Below are positions 9,313 to 16,642 of a stretch of DNA of 20,381 nucleotides, piece after piece (position 1 is the first letter of the stretch; the number at the start of each line of letters is the position of its first letter). This DNA is from JAXHUH01 sp034211175 (GTDB taxonomy: Bacteria; Actinomycetota; Acidimicrobiia; Acidimicrobiales; CAIXPF01): contig JAXHUH010000025.1 of NCBI GenBank assembly GCA_034211175.1, forward strand, positions 1 to 20,381, written 5' to 3'. Position numbers and translations under genes: made by a program. Under the pieces are notes generated by a model. The model did no database searches. It was given only the letters and a program-made list of their open reading frames with translations, and was not told the origin of the DNA.

Positions 9313-10122
9313 ATGCGCGCCGCCACCCGCCTCACCGCCGCCATCGGGGCGATCGCCGCCGTCGCCGCGATCGTGTGCATCCGCCTGCTCGATCTCACGC
9401 TACCGGGGTCGGCCGGCGCCACCACCGGGACCCGGGCCGACGGGCTCGCCGACGCCGAACGCGCACCCACCGGCGCGCTCGCGCCCGCCGAGCAGGTGGG
9501 CGCCGAGGTCGCCGAGGCCGATCGTCTGGCCTCCCACCCGCTGGCGTTGCTGCTGTTCCTCGGCCTGTGGGCCGTGCCCGGCGTCGTCGCCGCCATGGTG
9601 ATGTGGTGGACGGGCCACGACCTGCGGCTCTGGCTCGTCCTCGGTGTCGGGTTCGGCCCGATCGCCGCGATCTGCGCGTTCTCGTCGCGCACCCAGCTCG
9701 GCACGCCGGCGACATCGACACTGCGCGACGGCGCCCCGCGGAGCGGCCCGGTGGACGTGCTCGTCGACGCCGACGGCCACGACGCGACCGACCTCGCGGA
9801 GCCGGTGCTCGAGCTCACCACGTCACTCGGTGACCACCTGGGCCGACTCACCCTCGCACGGGCCGTGCCCCAGCGGAGCCACGAACGTCCCGACCGGCTC
9901 TGCGACGAGGAGGTCGTCGCGATGCTCGAGCTGGAGGCGCTGGTCGCCCGACTGGAGCCCCTCGAGCCGCAGGTCGTGCTCGTGCACGGCACCGACGGGG
10001 CGCTCGCCCGCCTCGCCGACGGCGACGAGTACACGACGATCGCCAGTGCCCGGCCGTGGGCCCACGAGGGCCCCGTGCCCGTCGTCGAGCTCGCGCTCGG
10101 AGCCTCCGAGACGACGAACTGA
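9313..10122 (+). CDS. Membrane protein with degenerate Usp-like cytoplasmic domain (predicted)
   Basis: 269 aa, no firm family. One helix at about 6-26 is followed by an Ala/Glu-rich extracytoplasmic stretch, then two helices at about 76-98 and 105-125. The remaining soluble part has a beta-alpha pattern (GPVDVLVDADGHDATDLAEP, then LGRLTLARAV, then QVVLVHGTDGALARLADGDE) that weakly resembles a universal stress protein fold; this is inference only. The ATG at 9313 is preferred over 9304 because AAGGGAG ends 9 bases before it, while it touches 9304. The gene follows the mrp operon but has its own promoter carrying the regulator's operator, so it likely belongs to the same stress or ion response. 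A palindromic terminator follows. Confidence 0.75.
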   Translation: MRAATRLTAAIGAIAAVAAIVCIRLLDLTLPGSAGATTGTRADGLADAERAPTGALAPAEQVGAEVAEADRLASHPLALLLFLGLWAVPGVVAAMVMWWTGHDLRLWLVLGVGFGPIAAICAFSSRTQLGTPATSTLRDGAPRSGPVDVLVDADGHDATDLAEPVLELTTSLGDHLGRLTLARAVPQRSHERPDRLCDEEVVAMLELEALVARLEPLEPQVVLVHGTDGALARLADGDEYTTIASARPWAHEGPVPVVELALGASETTN

Positions 10123-10140
10123 TCCCGCGGTCCTGATCCG

Positions 10141-10164
10141 ACCGGCCGGGTCGACCCGGCCGGT
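10141..10164. terminator. Perfect 24-bp palindrome after the membrane protein gene
   Basis: Arms ACCGGCCGGGTC and GACCCGGCCGGT form a perfect palindrome starting 18 bases after the stop at 10122. As RNA it folds into a strong GC stem with a tetraloop. It has no U-tract, which is usual for terminators in high-GC actinobacteria. It could also be a regulator site for the following gene. Confidence 0.55.
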
Positions 10165-10215
10165 GGGGTCGACCGGGAGCGTCCGCCACGACCGGCCGCG
10201 ATCGGCGTCGGGGAC

Positions 10216-10245
10216 TTGGCCACCCGCGGGGCGCGGCCGTACCGT
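10216..10245 (+). promoter_or_regulatory. Possible promoter of the acyl-CoA dehydrogenase gene
   Basis: TTGGCC (10216-10221) and TACCGT (10240-10245) are 18 bases apart and resemble -35 and -10 elements of a housekeeping sigma factor. Transcription would start near 10252, about 68 bases before the ATG. This is based on pattern alone. Confidence 0.3.
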
Positions 10246-10319
10246 CGGCTGCGGGTCGGCCCGCGGGATGCGCCGGGACCGGCCTGGCCACGTCGAACGA
10301 GCGGAGGGGACCGTCGACC

Positions 10320-11540
10320 ATGGACATGGATCTGCCGCCCGACGACGATCCGCGCCGACTGGCCGTGCGGGCGTGGTTGGACGACCACCCGGACCCGTCG
10401 GGCCGTGAGCTCGCCGAGGCCGGCTACGTGGTGCCCCACTGGCCGGCGCCGTGGGGGCTCGACGCCGACCCGATGGGCCAGCTGATCATCGACGAGGAGC
10501 TGAGCCGGGCCGGGGTGTCCCGGCCGCAGAACGCGATCGGCATCGGCTGGGCCGCGCCGACGATCCTGATGGCCGGCTCCGACGCCCAGAAGCAGCGCTA
10601 CCTGCCGACGATCTTCAGCGGCGAGGAGTTCTGGTGCCAGCTCTTCAGTGAGCCCGACGCCGGCTCGGACCTGGCCAACCTGGCGACCCGGGCCGAGCGC
10701 GACGGCGACACCTACGTGGTGAACGGCTCGAAGATCTGGACGAGCGGCGGCCACCACGCGCAGTTCGGCATCCTCATCGCCCGGACGAACCCCGAGGCGC
10801 CGAAGCACAAGGGCATCTCCTACTTCATCTGCCCGATGGACCTGCCCGGCATCTCGATGAGCCCGATCATCGACATGACCACGGCGCACTCGTTCAACCA
10901 GGTGTTCTTCGACGACGTGCGCATCCCGGCCGACCTGCTCGTCGGCGAGGAGGGCGACGGCTGGCGCCTGGCCAAGGTGACCCTGTCCAACGAGCGGGTC
11001 CAGCTGTCCTCCGCCGGGTCGCTGTGGGGCATGGGCCCGTCGGCCGCCGACCTGTTGGACCTCGTGCGGGCGAACGGGGAGGTCACCGACCCGGTGCGTC
11101 GCCAGCGGCTCGCCGGCCTCCACATCGAGGCCGAGGTGCTGCGCCTCACCCGCCTGCGCACGTTGTCGGCCCAGCTCGCCGGCAAGGAGCCGGGGCCGGA
11201 GGCGTCGATCCAGAAGATCATGGCCGACGAGCACGGCCAGCACGTGATGGCCGCGGCCAAGGAGCTGGCGGGGACGGCCGGGATGCTCACCGGGTCGGGC
11301 CCGACCGGCAAGCTCGAGGCGTCGCGCTCGCTCGGGCCGACCGAGGTGAACACGCCGGGCGACCAGTTCCCCGACGTCGCCCCGATCTGGGACTACGGCT
11401 ACCTGTTCTCCCCGGCGCTGACGCTCGGCGGCGGCACGTTCGCCGTGCAGCGCAACATCGTCGGCGAGATCGTCCTCGGCCTCCCCCGCGAGCCCGACCC
11501 CGACCGCGGCCGCCCCTGGTCGGACACCCGCCGGGGCTGA
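10320..11540 (+). CDS. Acyl-CoA dehydrogenase family protein
   Basis: FAD-dependent alpha,beta-dehydrogenase of acyl-CoA thioesters, 406 aa. The N-terminal helical domain is at about 10-105. The middle beta domain has FSEPDAGSDLANL (109-121) and VVNGSKIWTSGGHH (133-146), which bind FAD and substrate. The C-terminal helical domain is at about 215-390, ending QRNIVGEIVLGLPRE. GGAGGGGA lies 9 bases before the ATG. At the position of the catalytic Glu of MCAD-type enzymes (the E of the YEGT motif) this protein has LTLGGGT (367-373), so Gly371 replaces Glu. Some actinobacterial FadE proteins also lack the base there and use another residue or a partner subunit. The true substrate is unknown, and no other fatty-acid gene adjoins it. 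Confidence 0.93.
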   Translation: MDMDLPPDDDPRRLAVRAWLDDHPDPSGRELAEAGYVVPHWPAPWGLDADPMGQLIIDEELSRAGVSRPQNAIGIGWAAPTILMAGSDAQKQRYLPTIFSGEEFWCQLFSEPDAGSDLANLATRAERDGDTYVVNGSKIWTSGGHHAQFGILIARTNPEAPKHKGISYFICPMDLPGISMSPIIDMTTAHSFNQVFFDDVRIPADLLVGEEGDGWRLAKVTLSNERVQLSSAGSLWGMGPSAADLLDLVRANGEVTDPVRRQRLAGLHIEAEVLRLTRLRTLSAQLAGKEPGPEASIQKIMADEHGQHVMAAAKELAGTAGMLTGSGPTGKLEASRSLGPTEVNTPGDQFPDVAPIWDYGYLFSPALTLGGGTFAVQRNIVGEIVLGLPREPDPDRGRPWSDTRRG

Positions 11541-11583
11541 ACCCGGCTCGACCGGCGTCAGCCGGCGTCCTCGCCCGGGCGAC

Positions 11584-11603
11584 CCGGTGCCGCGTGGCAC
11601 CGG
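11584..11603. terminator. Hairpin after the acyl-CoA dehydrogenase gene
   Basis: CCGGTGCC, loop GCGT, GGCACCGG: a perfect 8-bp stem starting 43 bases after the stop at 11540. There is no U-tract. Confidence 0.5.
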
Positions 11604-11612
11604 CGGCCGGCG

Positions 11613-11752
11613 ATCGAGCAGCCGCTCGACCGGGAGCAGCTGGTACGAGAACGAGCGCGGCCGGGTCGCCCGGAACTGGCCGTTCCGCCTGGTCGACGAC
11701 GGGGGCCCGCACCTGCGAGGTCGACCTGGACGACGACGAGATCGTGACCTGA
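11613..11752 (+). pseudogene. Possible decayed coding remnant in three frames
   Basis: No single frame makes a convincing protein here, yet protein-like pieces follow one another in different frames: IEQPLDREQL from 11613, SWYENERGRVARNWPFRLVD from 11638, and CEVDLDDDEIVT from about 11711, ending at TGA 11750-11752. Together they look like a small protein hit by two frameshifts. I do not recognise the family. Chance composition in GC-rich DNA is a real alternative. A terminator hairpin follows at once, which is consistent with this being the end of a former gene. Confidence 0.3.
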
Positions 11753-11759
11753 TCAGGCA

Positions 11760-11798
11760 CCGGGCGCGCCCGCGCCGACGGAGAGCGGGCGCGTCCGG
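11760..11798. terminator. Bidirectional terminator hairpin between converging units
   Basis: Left arm 11760-11773 and right arm 11785-11798 pair over 14 bases with one mismatch around an 11-base loop. It lies between the rightward remnant ending at 11752 and the leftward GreA-like gene ending at 11816, so it could serve both. There is no U-tract. Confidence 0.55.
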
Positions 11799-11815
11799 GT
11801 CCCGATCGCCCGAGC

Positions 11816-12046
11816 TCAGCCGACGGAGAGCACCGTGACCGCGAGCGGACCGGACGGTGCGGCGACATCGACGACGTCGCCCGCGGAGGCGCCGAAGAGC
11901 GCACGGCCGAGGGGCGAGTCGATCGACACGGTGTCGTCGGCGTCGTGCTGCCCGGAGTCGACGAGACGGAAGGTCTCGGCGCCGGGATCGTTCGCGAACC
12001 GCAGGGTGATGGCGGAACCGGGGTGGGCGGTGTGCGGGATGTCCAT
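11816..12046 (-). CDS. Stand-alone GreA/GreB C-terminal-domain protein
   Basis: 76-aa cytoplasmic protein. Its second half, DTVSIDSPLGRALFGASAGD followed by VVDVAAPSGPLAVTVLSV, matches the FKBP-like C-terminal domain of transcript cleavage factors GreA/GreB (compare the SPLGRALLGK type of motif). The coiled-coil N-terminal domain, which reaches into the RNA polymerase channel and stimulates cleavage, is absent. It therefore cannot act as a normal Gre factor, but could bind RNA polymerase as Rnk-type proteins do. The ATG at 12046 is preceded by AGAGGAG 11 bases upstream, and the frame is intact with its own terminator, so it looks like a real small gene. A fragment left from a longer greA cannot be excluded. 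Confidence 0.72.
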   Translation of the reverse strand: MDIPHTAHPGSAITLRFANDPGAETFRLVDSGQHDADDTVSIDSPLGRALFGASAGDVVDVAAPSGPLAVTVLSVG

Positions 12047-12107
12047 GACCGGAGTTGCTCCTCTGGAAGGGCGTCCGGTCGGCGCAACGGCCTGACGCCG
12101 GGTTGCG

Positions 12108-12438
12108 CTAGACGATCGCCAACGGTGGCGCGAGCACGCTGCACCACTGGGCTCGATGGACGATCACGCCTCCATCCTGTCGCGTTCCGAGGGCCCGACG
12201 ACAGGCGGGACGTGAGATCTCCGTCACCTCCGGCACGTGGCGACGGACGGGCCGCACCTGTCCGGCGCCGTCGTTCACCGAGTTCGCCGGCCCGTCGACG
12301 TACGGGTCGAGCCGGAGGTTCGACGGCGCCGGGCTCCTCGAGGATCCGACAGGCGCGCTCCATCCCCTCGGCGCTCAGCTGGGCGAGCGGGTGGGGAACG
12401 GTGGTCGCGGTCGTCGGCTCGTCGATGGTCCGGGCCGT
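12108..12438 (-). pseudogene. Remnant of a copper amine oxidase-like gene with lost start and internal deletion
   Basis: On the minus strand GGAGGAGG (12450-12443) is followed after 4 bases by ACG (12438-12436), where an ATG is expected. Reading on from it gives ARTIDEPTTATTVPHPLAQL, then SAEGMERACRILEEPG, the style of the N-terminus of actinobacterial primary-amine oxidases. In another frame, directly after, comes NLRLDPYVDGPANSVND, which resembles the conserved RLD..VDG..N.V segment that lies hundreds of residues later in those enzymes. The rest, down to TAG at 12110-12108, is not recognisable. I read this as a gene with a mutated start, a large internal deletion and a frameshift. Assignment rests on remembered motifs, not a search. 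Confidence 0.5.
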
Positions 12439-12486
12439 GGCGCCTCCTCCTCGCCACGCGGTCGGGCCGGGCGGGCGGCTGGCTGT

Positions 12487-12514
12487 GTCGTGCTCAGATG
12501 GTCGTGCTCAGTTG
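12487..12514. repeat. 14-bp tandem duplication across the beta-lactamase-like stop codon
   Basis: GTCGTGCTCAGATG (12487-12500) is followed directly by GTCGTGCTCAGTTG (12501-12514), one mismatch. The stop codon of the minus-strand hydrolase (12510-12508) lies in the right copy. It looks like a recent slippage duplication. Confidence 0.7.
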
Positions 12515-13509
12515 GCCAGCAGCTCGTCCAGCAAGCGGGTGAGCGGCCACGCCCCCGAGGACGTGTTGGCCACCACCGTGTGGGTGATCCGGCGGCGGGG
12601 GTCGACCACCGACCGGAACGAGACCCCGGCGTCGCAGCCCACGAGGAGCACGACGTCCTCGGTCACGTGGAGCCACAGGCCCAGCCCGTACCGGCTGCCC
12701 TGCAACGGGGCGTCGCTGCGGGGCCGGACCATCTCGGCGACCGTGCCCGGTGTGACGATCCGCCCGGCGAGCAGCGCCTCCCAGAAGGCGGCCATGTCGG
12801 CGACGGTCGTGTGGGCGCCGCCGTCGCCGCTGCCCCGCAGGGGCAGGTGGTGGGCGTTCGTGCGTTCGCCGTCCTGCAGGTAGCCGACGGCGAGCCCGCC
12901 GGGTTGCACGTCCGAGCGGCCGTACGCCGTGTCCACCATGCCGGCCGGCGCACACACCCGCTGGTCGACGAGGTCACAGAACGCCGTGCCCGAGGCCCGC
13001 TCCGCGAGGAGCGCCAGGACCACGAAGCCACCGTTGTTGTAGGCGAACCGCTCCCCCGGCGGGAACACCTGCGGATGCCCGTCGAGGACGGCGAGGTAGT
13101 CATCGGAGGTCACGAGCTCGTGGGGAGCCACGGTGAGCACGTGGTCGTCGATGTCGTGGCCGGCGTCCTCGTCGAGGTAGTCGCCGATCCCGGAGCGGTG
13201 GGCGAGGAGGTGCTCGACGGTGACACGGTCGTCGATCAACGGCAGGTCCTCGCCGAGGAGGTCGCGCGCCGGGGTCGAGAGCGCGAGGACGCCGTCCTCG
13301 ACCAGGCCCATCACCGCCAGCGCCGTGAACCCCTTCGAGCCGCTGGCCATGGCGAAGCGGTGCTCCGGCCGGTTGGCGATGGCCCACCCGCGGTGGGCGT
13401 GGCCGTGTGCGGCGACGAGCGACTCGCGGCCGGGGCGGTCGACCCGCACGACGCCGGAGAAGCCGGTCGCCTCCGCCACCCGGTCGATCGCCTCGGCGAG
13501 CTCGTCCAC
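12508..13509 (-). CDS. Serine hydrolase, beta-lactamase class C / penicillin-binding-like family
   Basis: 333-aa protein of the AmpC/EstB-like family. It has the nucleophile motif SGSK (S56 to K59), YNN with Y157 and N159 as the second motif, and HLLAHRSGIGDY (100-111), typical of the family. The third motif, usually H.G or KTG near GHGG...GF, reads VGCDAGVSF, so the expected His is Cys. No signal peptide is present (it starts with an acidic helix), unlike secreted beta-lactamases, so a cytoplasmic esterase or peptidase role is more likely than antibiotic resistance. The GTG at 13509 has no clear ribosome site, and 31 bases upstream begins a truncated YceI fragment in the opposite direction, so its original promoter region may be lost. 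Confidence 0.88.
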   Translation of the reverse strand: MDELAEAIDRVAEATGFSGVVRVDRPGRESLVAAHGHAHRGWAIANRPEHRFAMASGSKGFTALAVMGLVEDGVLALSTPARDLLGEDLPLIDDRVTVEHLLAHRSGIGDYLDEDAGHDIDDHVLTVAPHELVTSDDYLAVLDGHPQVFPPGERFAYNNGGFVVLALLAERASGTAFCDLVDQRVCAPAGMVDTAYGRSDVQPGGLAVGYLQDGERTNAHHLPLRGSGDGGAHTTVADMAAFWEALLAGRIVTPGTVAEMVRPRSDAPLQGSRYGLGLWLHVTEDVVLLVGCDAGVSFRSVVDPRRRITHTVVANTSSGAWPLTRLLDELLAN

Positions 13510-13540
13510 GCCCGGACGGTACCGCTCGACCGGCGCCAGC

Positions 13541-13801
13541 GCCCGTGGCGACGGCGGCTACGACCTCACCGGCGAGCTGACCATCGTCGGCACGACCCGC
13601 ACCGTCCAGCTCGACCTCACCTACAGCGGCACGGTCACCGTTCCGTGGGGCAACTCCCGCATCGTGTTCAGCGCCGAGACCGAGATCGACCGCGACGAGT
13701 TCGGGCTCACCTGGAACCAGGCGCTCGAGAGCGGCGGCGTGCTCGTCGGGCGCACCGTGAAGATCGAGATCGAGGTCGAGGCCGTCAGGGCCGCCGCCTG
13801 A
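13541..13801 (+). pseudogene. Headless YceI-family fragment
   Basis: The frame ending at TGA 13799-13801 encodes the C-terminal half of a YceI lipocalin-like domain: YDLTGELTIVGTTRTVQLDL, TVPWGNSRIVFSAETEIDRD, and EFGLTWNQALESGGVLVGRT with VKIEIEVEAVR. YceI proteins are about 170-190 aa; here only about 86 residues remain and there is no start codon between the hydrolase gene and the domain. Upstream the frame runs antisense into the hydrolase gene and loses all YceI similarity. The junction at about 13510-13541 marks a deletion or rearrangement that removed the N-terminal half. Confidence 0.8.
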
Positions 13802-13818
13802 CGGCAGGCGCCGGACAC

Positions 13819-13885
13819 GGTCCCGGTCGGGACCGAACGAGGTGGTGACGACCGGCGGGCCCGCCGAGCTGCGGCCCGCCGGTCG
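13819..13885. terminator. Two hairpins between converging YceI fragment and methyltransferase
   Basis: GGTCCCG and CGGGACC (13819-13834) form a short stem. A stronger perfect 12-bp stem pairs 13849-13860 (CGACCGGCGGGC) with 13874-13885 around a 13-base loop. The latter lies 13 bases beyond the stop of the minus-strand methyltransferase gene and is its likely terminator. Confidence 0.6.
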
Positions 13886-13897
13886 CCGCGCCCGGGC

Positions 13898-14611
13898 TCA
13901 GCGGGCGCCGGCCGTGCTGCTCACGAGACGGCCGGTCGCCGTCCAGTAGTACTCGAGCTCGGTGACCGCGACCTCCGTGCACACACCCGCGAGCGCGGCG
14001 CGCACCTCCGCCGGGTCCGGGAAGTTCTTGAGCACGTCCCACTCGGTCCCGTCGTCGAGGCGCCGGCGCTGGTACGTGTCGCCGCTGTCGTCCCGACGGG
14101 TGATCGGGTGGTTGCTGCCCTCGACGTAGCGGTTGTCCACGATGACCAGCCGGGCACCGGGCGCCGCCGCCACGACCCCGTCGAGGAAGCGGGCCAGGTC
14201 GGCCCGCGGCACGTGGGACCAGAAGAACCCGGCGAACACCGCGTCGAACGGCTCGCCGTCGGCCGCGACGACGTCGCGTCCGGGCGCGTACGCGTCGGCG
14301 ACGTCGAAGGTGACCCGGTCCGACCACGCACCTCGTGCCTGGGCCACCGCCAGGGTCTCGGGGTTGACGTCGGTGGCACGCACCGAGGCCGCCACCGGGG
14401 CGTAGCGCTCGGTCCAGAAGCCGGTGCCGGCCGCCAGCTCCAGCACCCGGGCGCCAGCCAGCTCGTCGCGCAGCCACGACGCCAACCGGGCGATGTCGGC
14501 CTGCCGCTCGGGCTTGGCGTAGACCCGGTCGTACTCGCCGGCCCGTTCCCGGTAGTAGGCCCGCAGCTCGTTTTCGGTCGTTCCGTCGTCGGTCGTCGTG
14601 CGATCGCTCAC
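13898..14611 (-). CDS. SAM-dependent class I methyltransferase
   Basis: 237-aa cytoplasmic methyltransferase. The Rossmann-type motif I, VLELAAGTGFWTE (56-68), binds S-adenosylmethionine, followed by the acidic residue D81 in RATDVNPE, DVADAY at 103-108 and FDAVFAGFFWSHVPR (122-136), the post-II motif. VIVDNRYVEGSNHP at 156-169 is typical of a clade of small-molecule methyltransferases of unknown substrate. I chose the GTG at 14611, as sequence upstream would run into the end of the protease gene with no motif; no good ribosome site precedes it. The protease stop lies 67 bp upstream on the same strand, so both may share an mRNA. Target not predictable. Confidence 0.88.
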   Translation of the reverse strand: MSDRTTTDDGTTENELRAYYRERAGEYDRVYAKPERQADIARLASWLRDELAGARVLELAAGTGFWTERYAPVAASVRATDVNPETLAVAQARGAWSDRVTFDVADAYAPGRDVVAADGEPFDAVFAGFFWSHVPRADLARFLDGVVAAAPGARLVIVDNRYVEGSNHPITRRDDSGDTYQRRRLDDGTEWDVLKNFPDPAEVRAALAGVCTEVAVTELEYYWTATGRLVSSTAGAR

Positions 14612-14678
14612 CGGCCGGTAAGTCTCGCAGGCACCGGTGCCGCCGGCATCGGTACCGCAACGGTCGACACGACCGCCG

Positions 14679-16640
14679 TCAATACCGAAGCTCGAGGGCG
14701 AAGCGGCGCACGACGCCACCGTCGAGGTCGGCCCGATCGGTGACCCGCAGGGTCCAGGTCCCGGCGAGCGCGCCCGCGGTGACGACCTCACCGAGCGCCG
14801 GCGTGGTCGCGGTGGTGAACAGCTGGCGGATCGAGCCGCCCGACTGCCACGGATCGGTCCGCCACAGCTCGATCGGCTCGGCCCCACCCGGGACCACGAG
14901 CTCGAGCACGAGGTCGCCGATCCACGAGTGGTCGATCTCGACGTGGACCCTCACGTCGACGACCCCGTCGCGGGCGTCGACCGCGACCGGCACATCGACC
15001 GAGCCCTGCACCGGTATGACGACGCCGCCGGGGGCCTCGAAGACGGCGGTCTCGCCCTGGCCTCCCCCGGCCGCGCCACGGGCCGCCGACACGGCACGCA
15101 CGGCGTTGACCCGCCCGTAGCCGTAGAGCGGGCTGTGGCCCCGCTCGTCGTAGTTCCCGCCGTCGGGGTCGATCTTGTCGCACGACTGCGCGAGCAGGGC
15201 CTTCACCTCGGTGTGGGTGAGGTCACCGTTGGCCTCGAGCATCAGCGCCACGACGCCGGCGGCGCCGGGGCACGCGCTCGACGTGCCGCCGAAGTCGTCG
15301 GTGTACGCGCCGGACGGGTCGGCCGGGTTGGCGCCGCTGTTGTAGCCCGCGGCACCGAGTCGATCGGTGGTCCAGATGCCGTTGGTGAGCGACGGCTCCC
15401 CGTGGCTCGACGGGAACGTGCACCAGATGGCCTCGCCCATGTCGCTGTACGCGGCCCGCTCGCTGCGGTCGTTGCACGCGGCGACCGCGATGATCGGCTC
15501 GTAGCTGGCGTAGCCGTCGTTGTCGACGGACTCGTTGCCGTTGCCTGCGGCCCATGTGATCACGCAGCCCCGGCCCTGGCGCCCGGTGGTCAGCGCGTGG
15601 TCGATGGCGACCCTCGTGCTGTCGGGGAGCGGCACGACCGCGTCGTGGGTCGGGTCGTTCGGGTCCCACCAGGCGCCGTCGACCGGCCCCCAGCTGCACG
15701 AGATCACGTCGGCGCCGTGGTCGGCGGCCCAGGCGAACGCATCGGCCTCGTCCTGGGTGCCGAGGCCCGACGCCAGGCGGATCGGCATGAGCGTGGCCGC
15801 CGGCGCGGTCCCCCATGCCCGGTCCTCACCGGCCGCACAGGCCACGCCGGCGCACGCCGTGCCGTGGTGGTCGCGCAGGCCGGGTACCGGGGACGCGTTG
15901 TCCCGGGTGACGTCACGGGGGCTCACGACCTTCCCGGGACCCGACAGCTCCGGGTGGTCGAGGTCGAAGCCGTCGTCGATCACCGCGATGGTGATCCCGG
16001 CACCGCGGGCGACCTGCCAGGCGGCCACGACGTCGGCGTCGGCCTCGACCCAGGTCCCGTCGATCGTGGTCGGCTGCAGGTGCCACTGACGGGGCTCGAC
16101 CTTGAGGGCGCGGGCCCGGGCCAGCTCGGGATGGCACAGCAGCACCGTCGAATCGTCGAGCAGGTCCGACGCCCGCTCGAACACGGCCCGACCCGTGCCG
16201 GCGGGCGCGGCGACGAAGTAGGCGTTCGGGGCGTAGGAGATCGGGCGCTTGATGGCCAGCTCGTAGCGCTCGAGGGTCGCCAGGACCGTCGCCCGGCTGA
16301 CGTCGGGCCGGAACTGCACGAAGACGTTCTCCGTGTACACCACGGGCTCGCGGGTGCCGGGGTCGCGCAGGCCGCGGCCGGCGAACTCGATGGCCGGGGC
16401 CTCGGCGAGCTGGGCCCGCACCTCGGCCGCGCTGGCCCCCACGGTGTCGAACGTCTCCACGCCCGCCTCGGTGAACGCCACCGACGAGCGCAGGGACGCG
16501 ACCGCGGACCGTTGGCCGCGGCTGAGCGGCGCGTTGGCCAGCCACCCCCGCCGGGCCGTGCGCACGACGACCAGGTCGTCGTCGTCGACCAGCTCGAAGG
16601 TCGGGCCGTCCTCGCCCCGGAGCCGATACGTGACCGCCAT
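14679..16640 (-). CDS. Subtilisin-like serine protease (S8) with pro-region and P-domain
   Basis: 653-aa protease. Pro-region at about 1-180 (VYTENVFVQFRPDVSRATVL, SYAPNAYFVAAP, PELARAR at 171-177). Catalytic domain at about 195-520 with Asp222 (AVIDDGFDLDHPEL), His259 (HHGTACAGV), oxyanion Asn367 (AAGNGNES) and Ser454 (GGTSSACPGAAG). A C-terminal proprotein-convertase P-domain (about 530-653) ends in GTWTLRVTDRADLDGG. This order is that of kexin-like bacterial subtilases, but there is no signal peptide: the protein begins MAVTYRLRGEDGPTFELVDD. The ATG at 16640 is chosen because GGAGG lies 7 bases upstream; an earlier in-frame codon at 16667 would lack this. The divergent neighbour at 16763 resembles its pro-region. 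It may work inside the cell, or leave by an unknown route. Confidence 0.95.
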   Translation of the reverse strand: MAVTYRLRGEDGPTFELVDDDDLVVVRTARRGWLANAPLSRGQRSAVASLRSSVAFTEAGVETFDTVGASAAEVRAQLAEAPAIEFAGRGLRDPGTREPVVYTENVFVQFRPDVSRATVLATLERYELAIKRPISYAPNAYFVAAPAGTGRAVFERASDLLDDSTVLLCHPELARARALKVEPRQWHLQPTTIDGTWVEADADVVAAWQVARGAGITIAVIDDGFDLDHPELSGPGKVVSPRDVTRDNASPVPGLRDHHGTACAGVACAAGEDRAWGTAPAATLMPIRLASGLGTQDEADAFAWAADHGADVISCSWGPVDGAWWDPNDPTHDAVVPLPDSTRVAIDHALTTGRQGRGCVITWAAGNGNESVDNDGYASYEPIIAVAACNDRSERAAYSDMGEAIWCTFPSSHGEPSLTNGIWTTDRLGAAGYNSGANPADPSGAYTDDFGGTSSACPGAAGVVALMLEANGDLTHTEVKALLAQSCDKIDPDGGNYDERGHSPLYGYGRVNAVRAVSAARGAAGGGQGETAVFEAPGGVVIPVQGSVDVPVAVDARDGVVDVRVHVEIDHSWIGDLVLELVVPGGAEPIELWRTDPWQSGGSIRQLFTTATTPALGEVVTAGALAGTWTLRVTDRADLDGGVVRRFALELRY

Positions 16641-16642
16641 GG

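Noticed and set aside
9267..11600. 777-codon minus-strand open frame opposite the membrane protein and acyl-CoA dehydrogenase
   Set aside because: No motif; composition is that of an antisense frame. The plus-strand genes show clear families and ribosome sites.
11287..12363. 358-codon minus-strand frame spanning the GreA-like gene
   Set aside because: Only the first ~16 residues (MERACRILEEPG) look like protein and belong to the amine oxidase-like remnant; the rest is out of frame with the GreA-like gene.
12391..13848. 485-codon plus-strand open frame opposite the beta-lactamase-like gene
   Set aside because: Antisense composition without domains; the SGSK and YNN motifs are on the minus strand.
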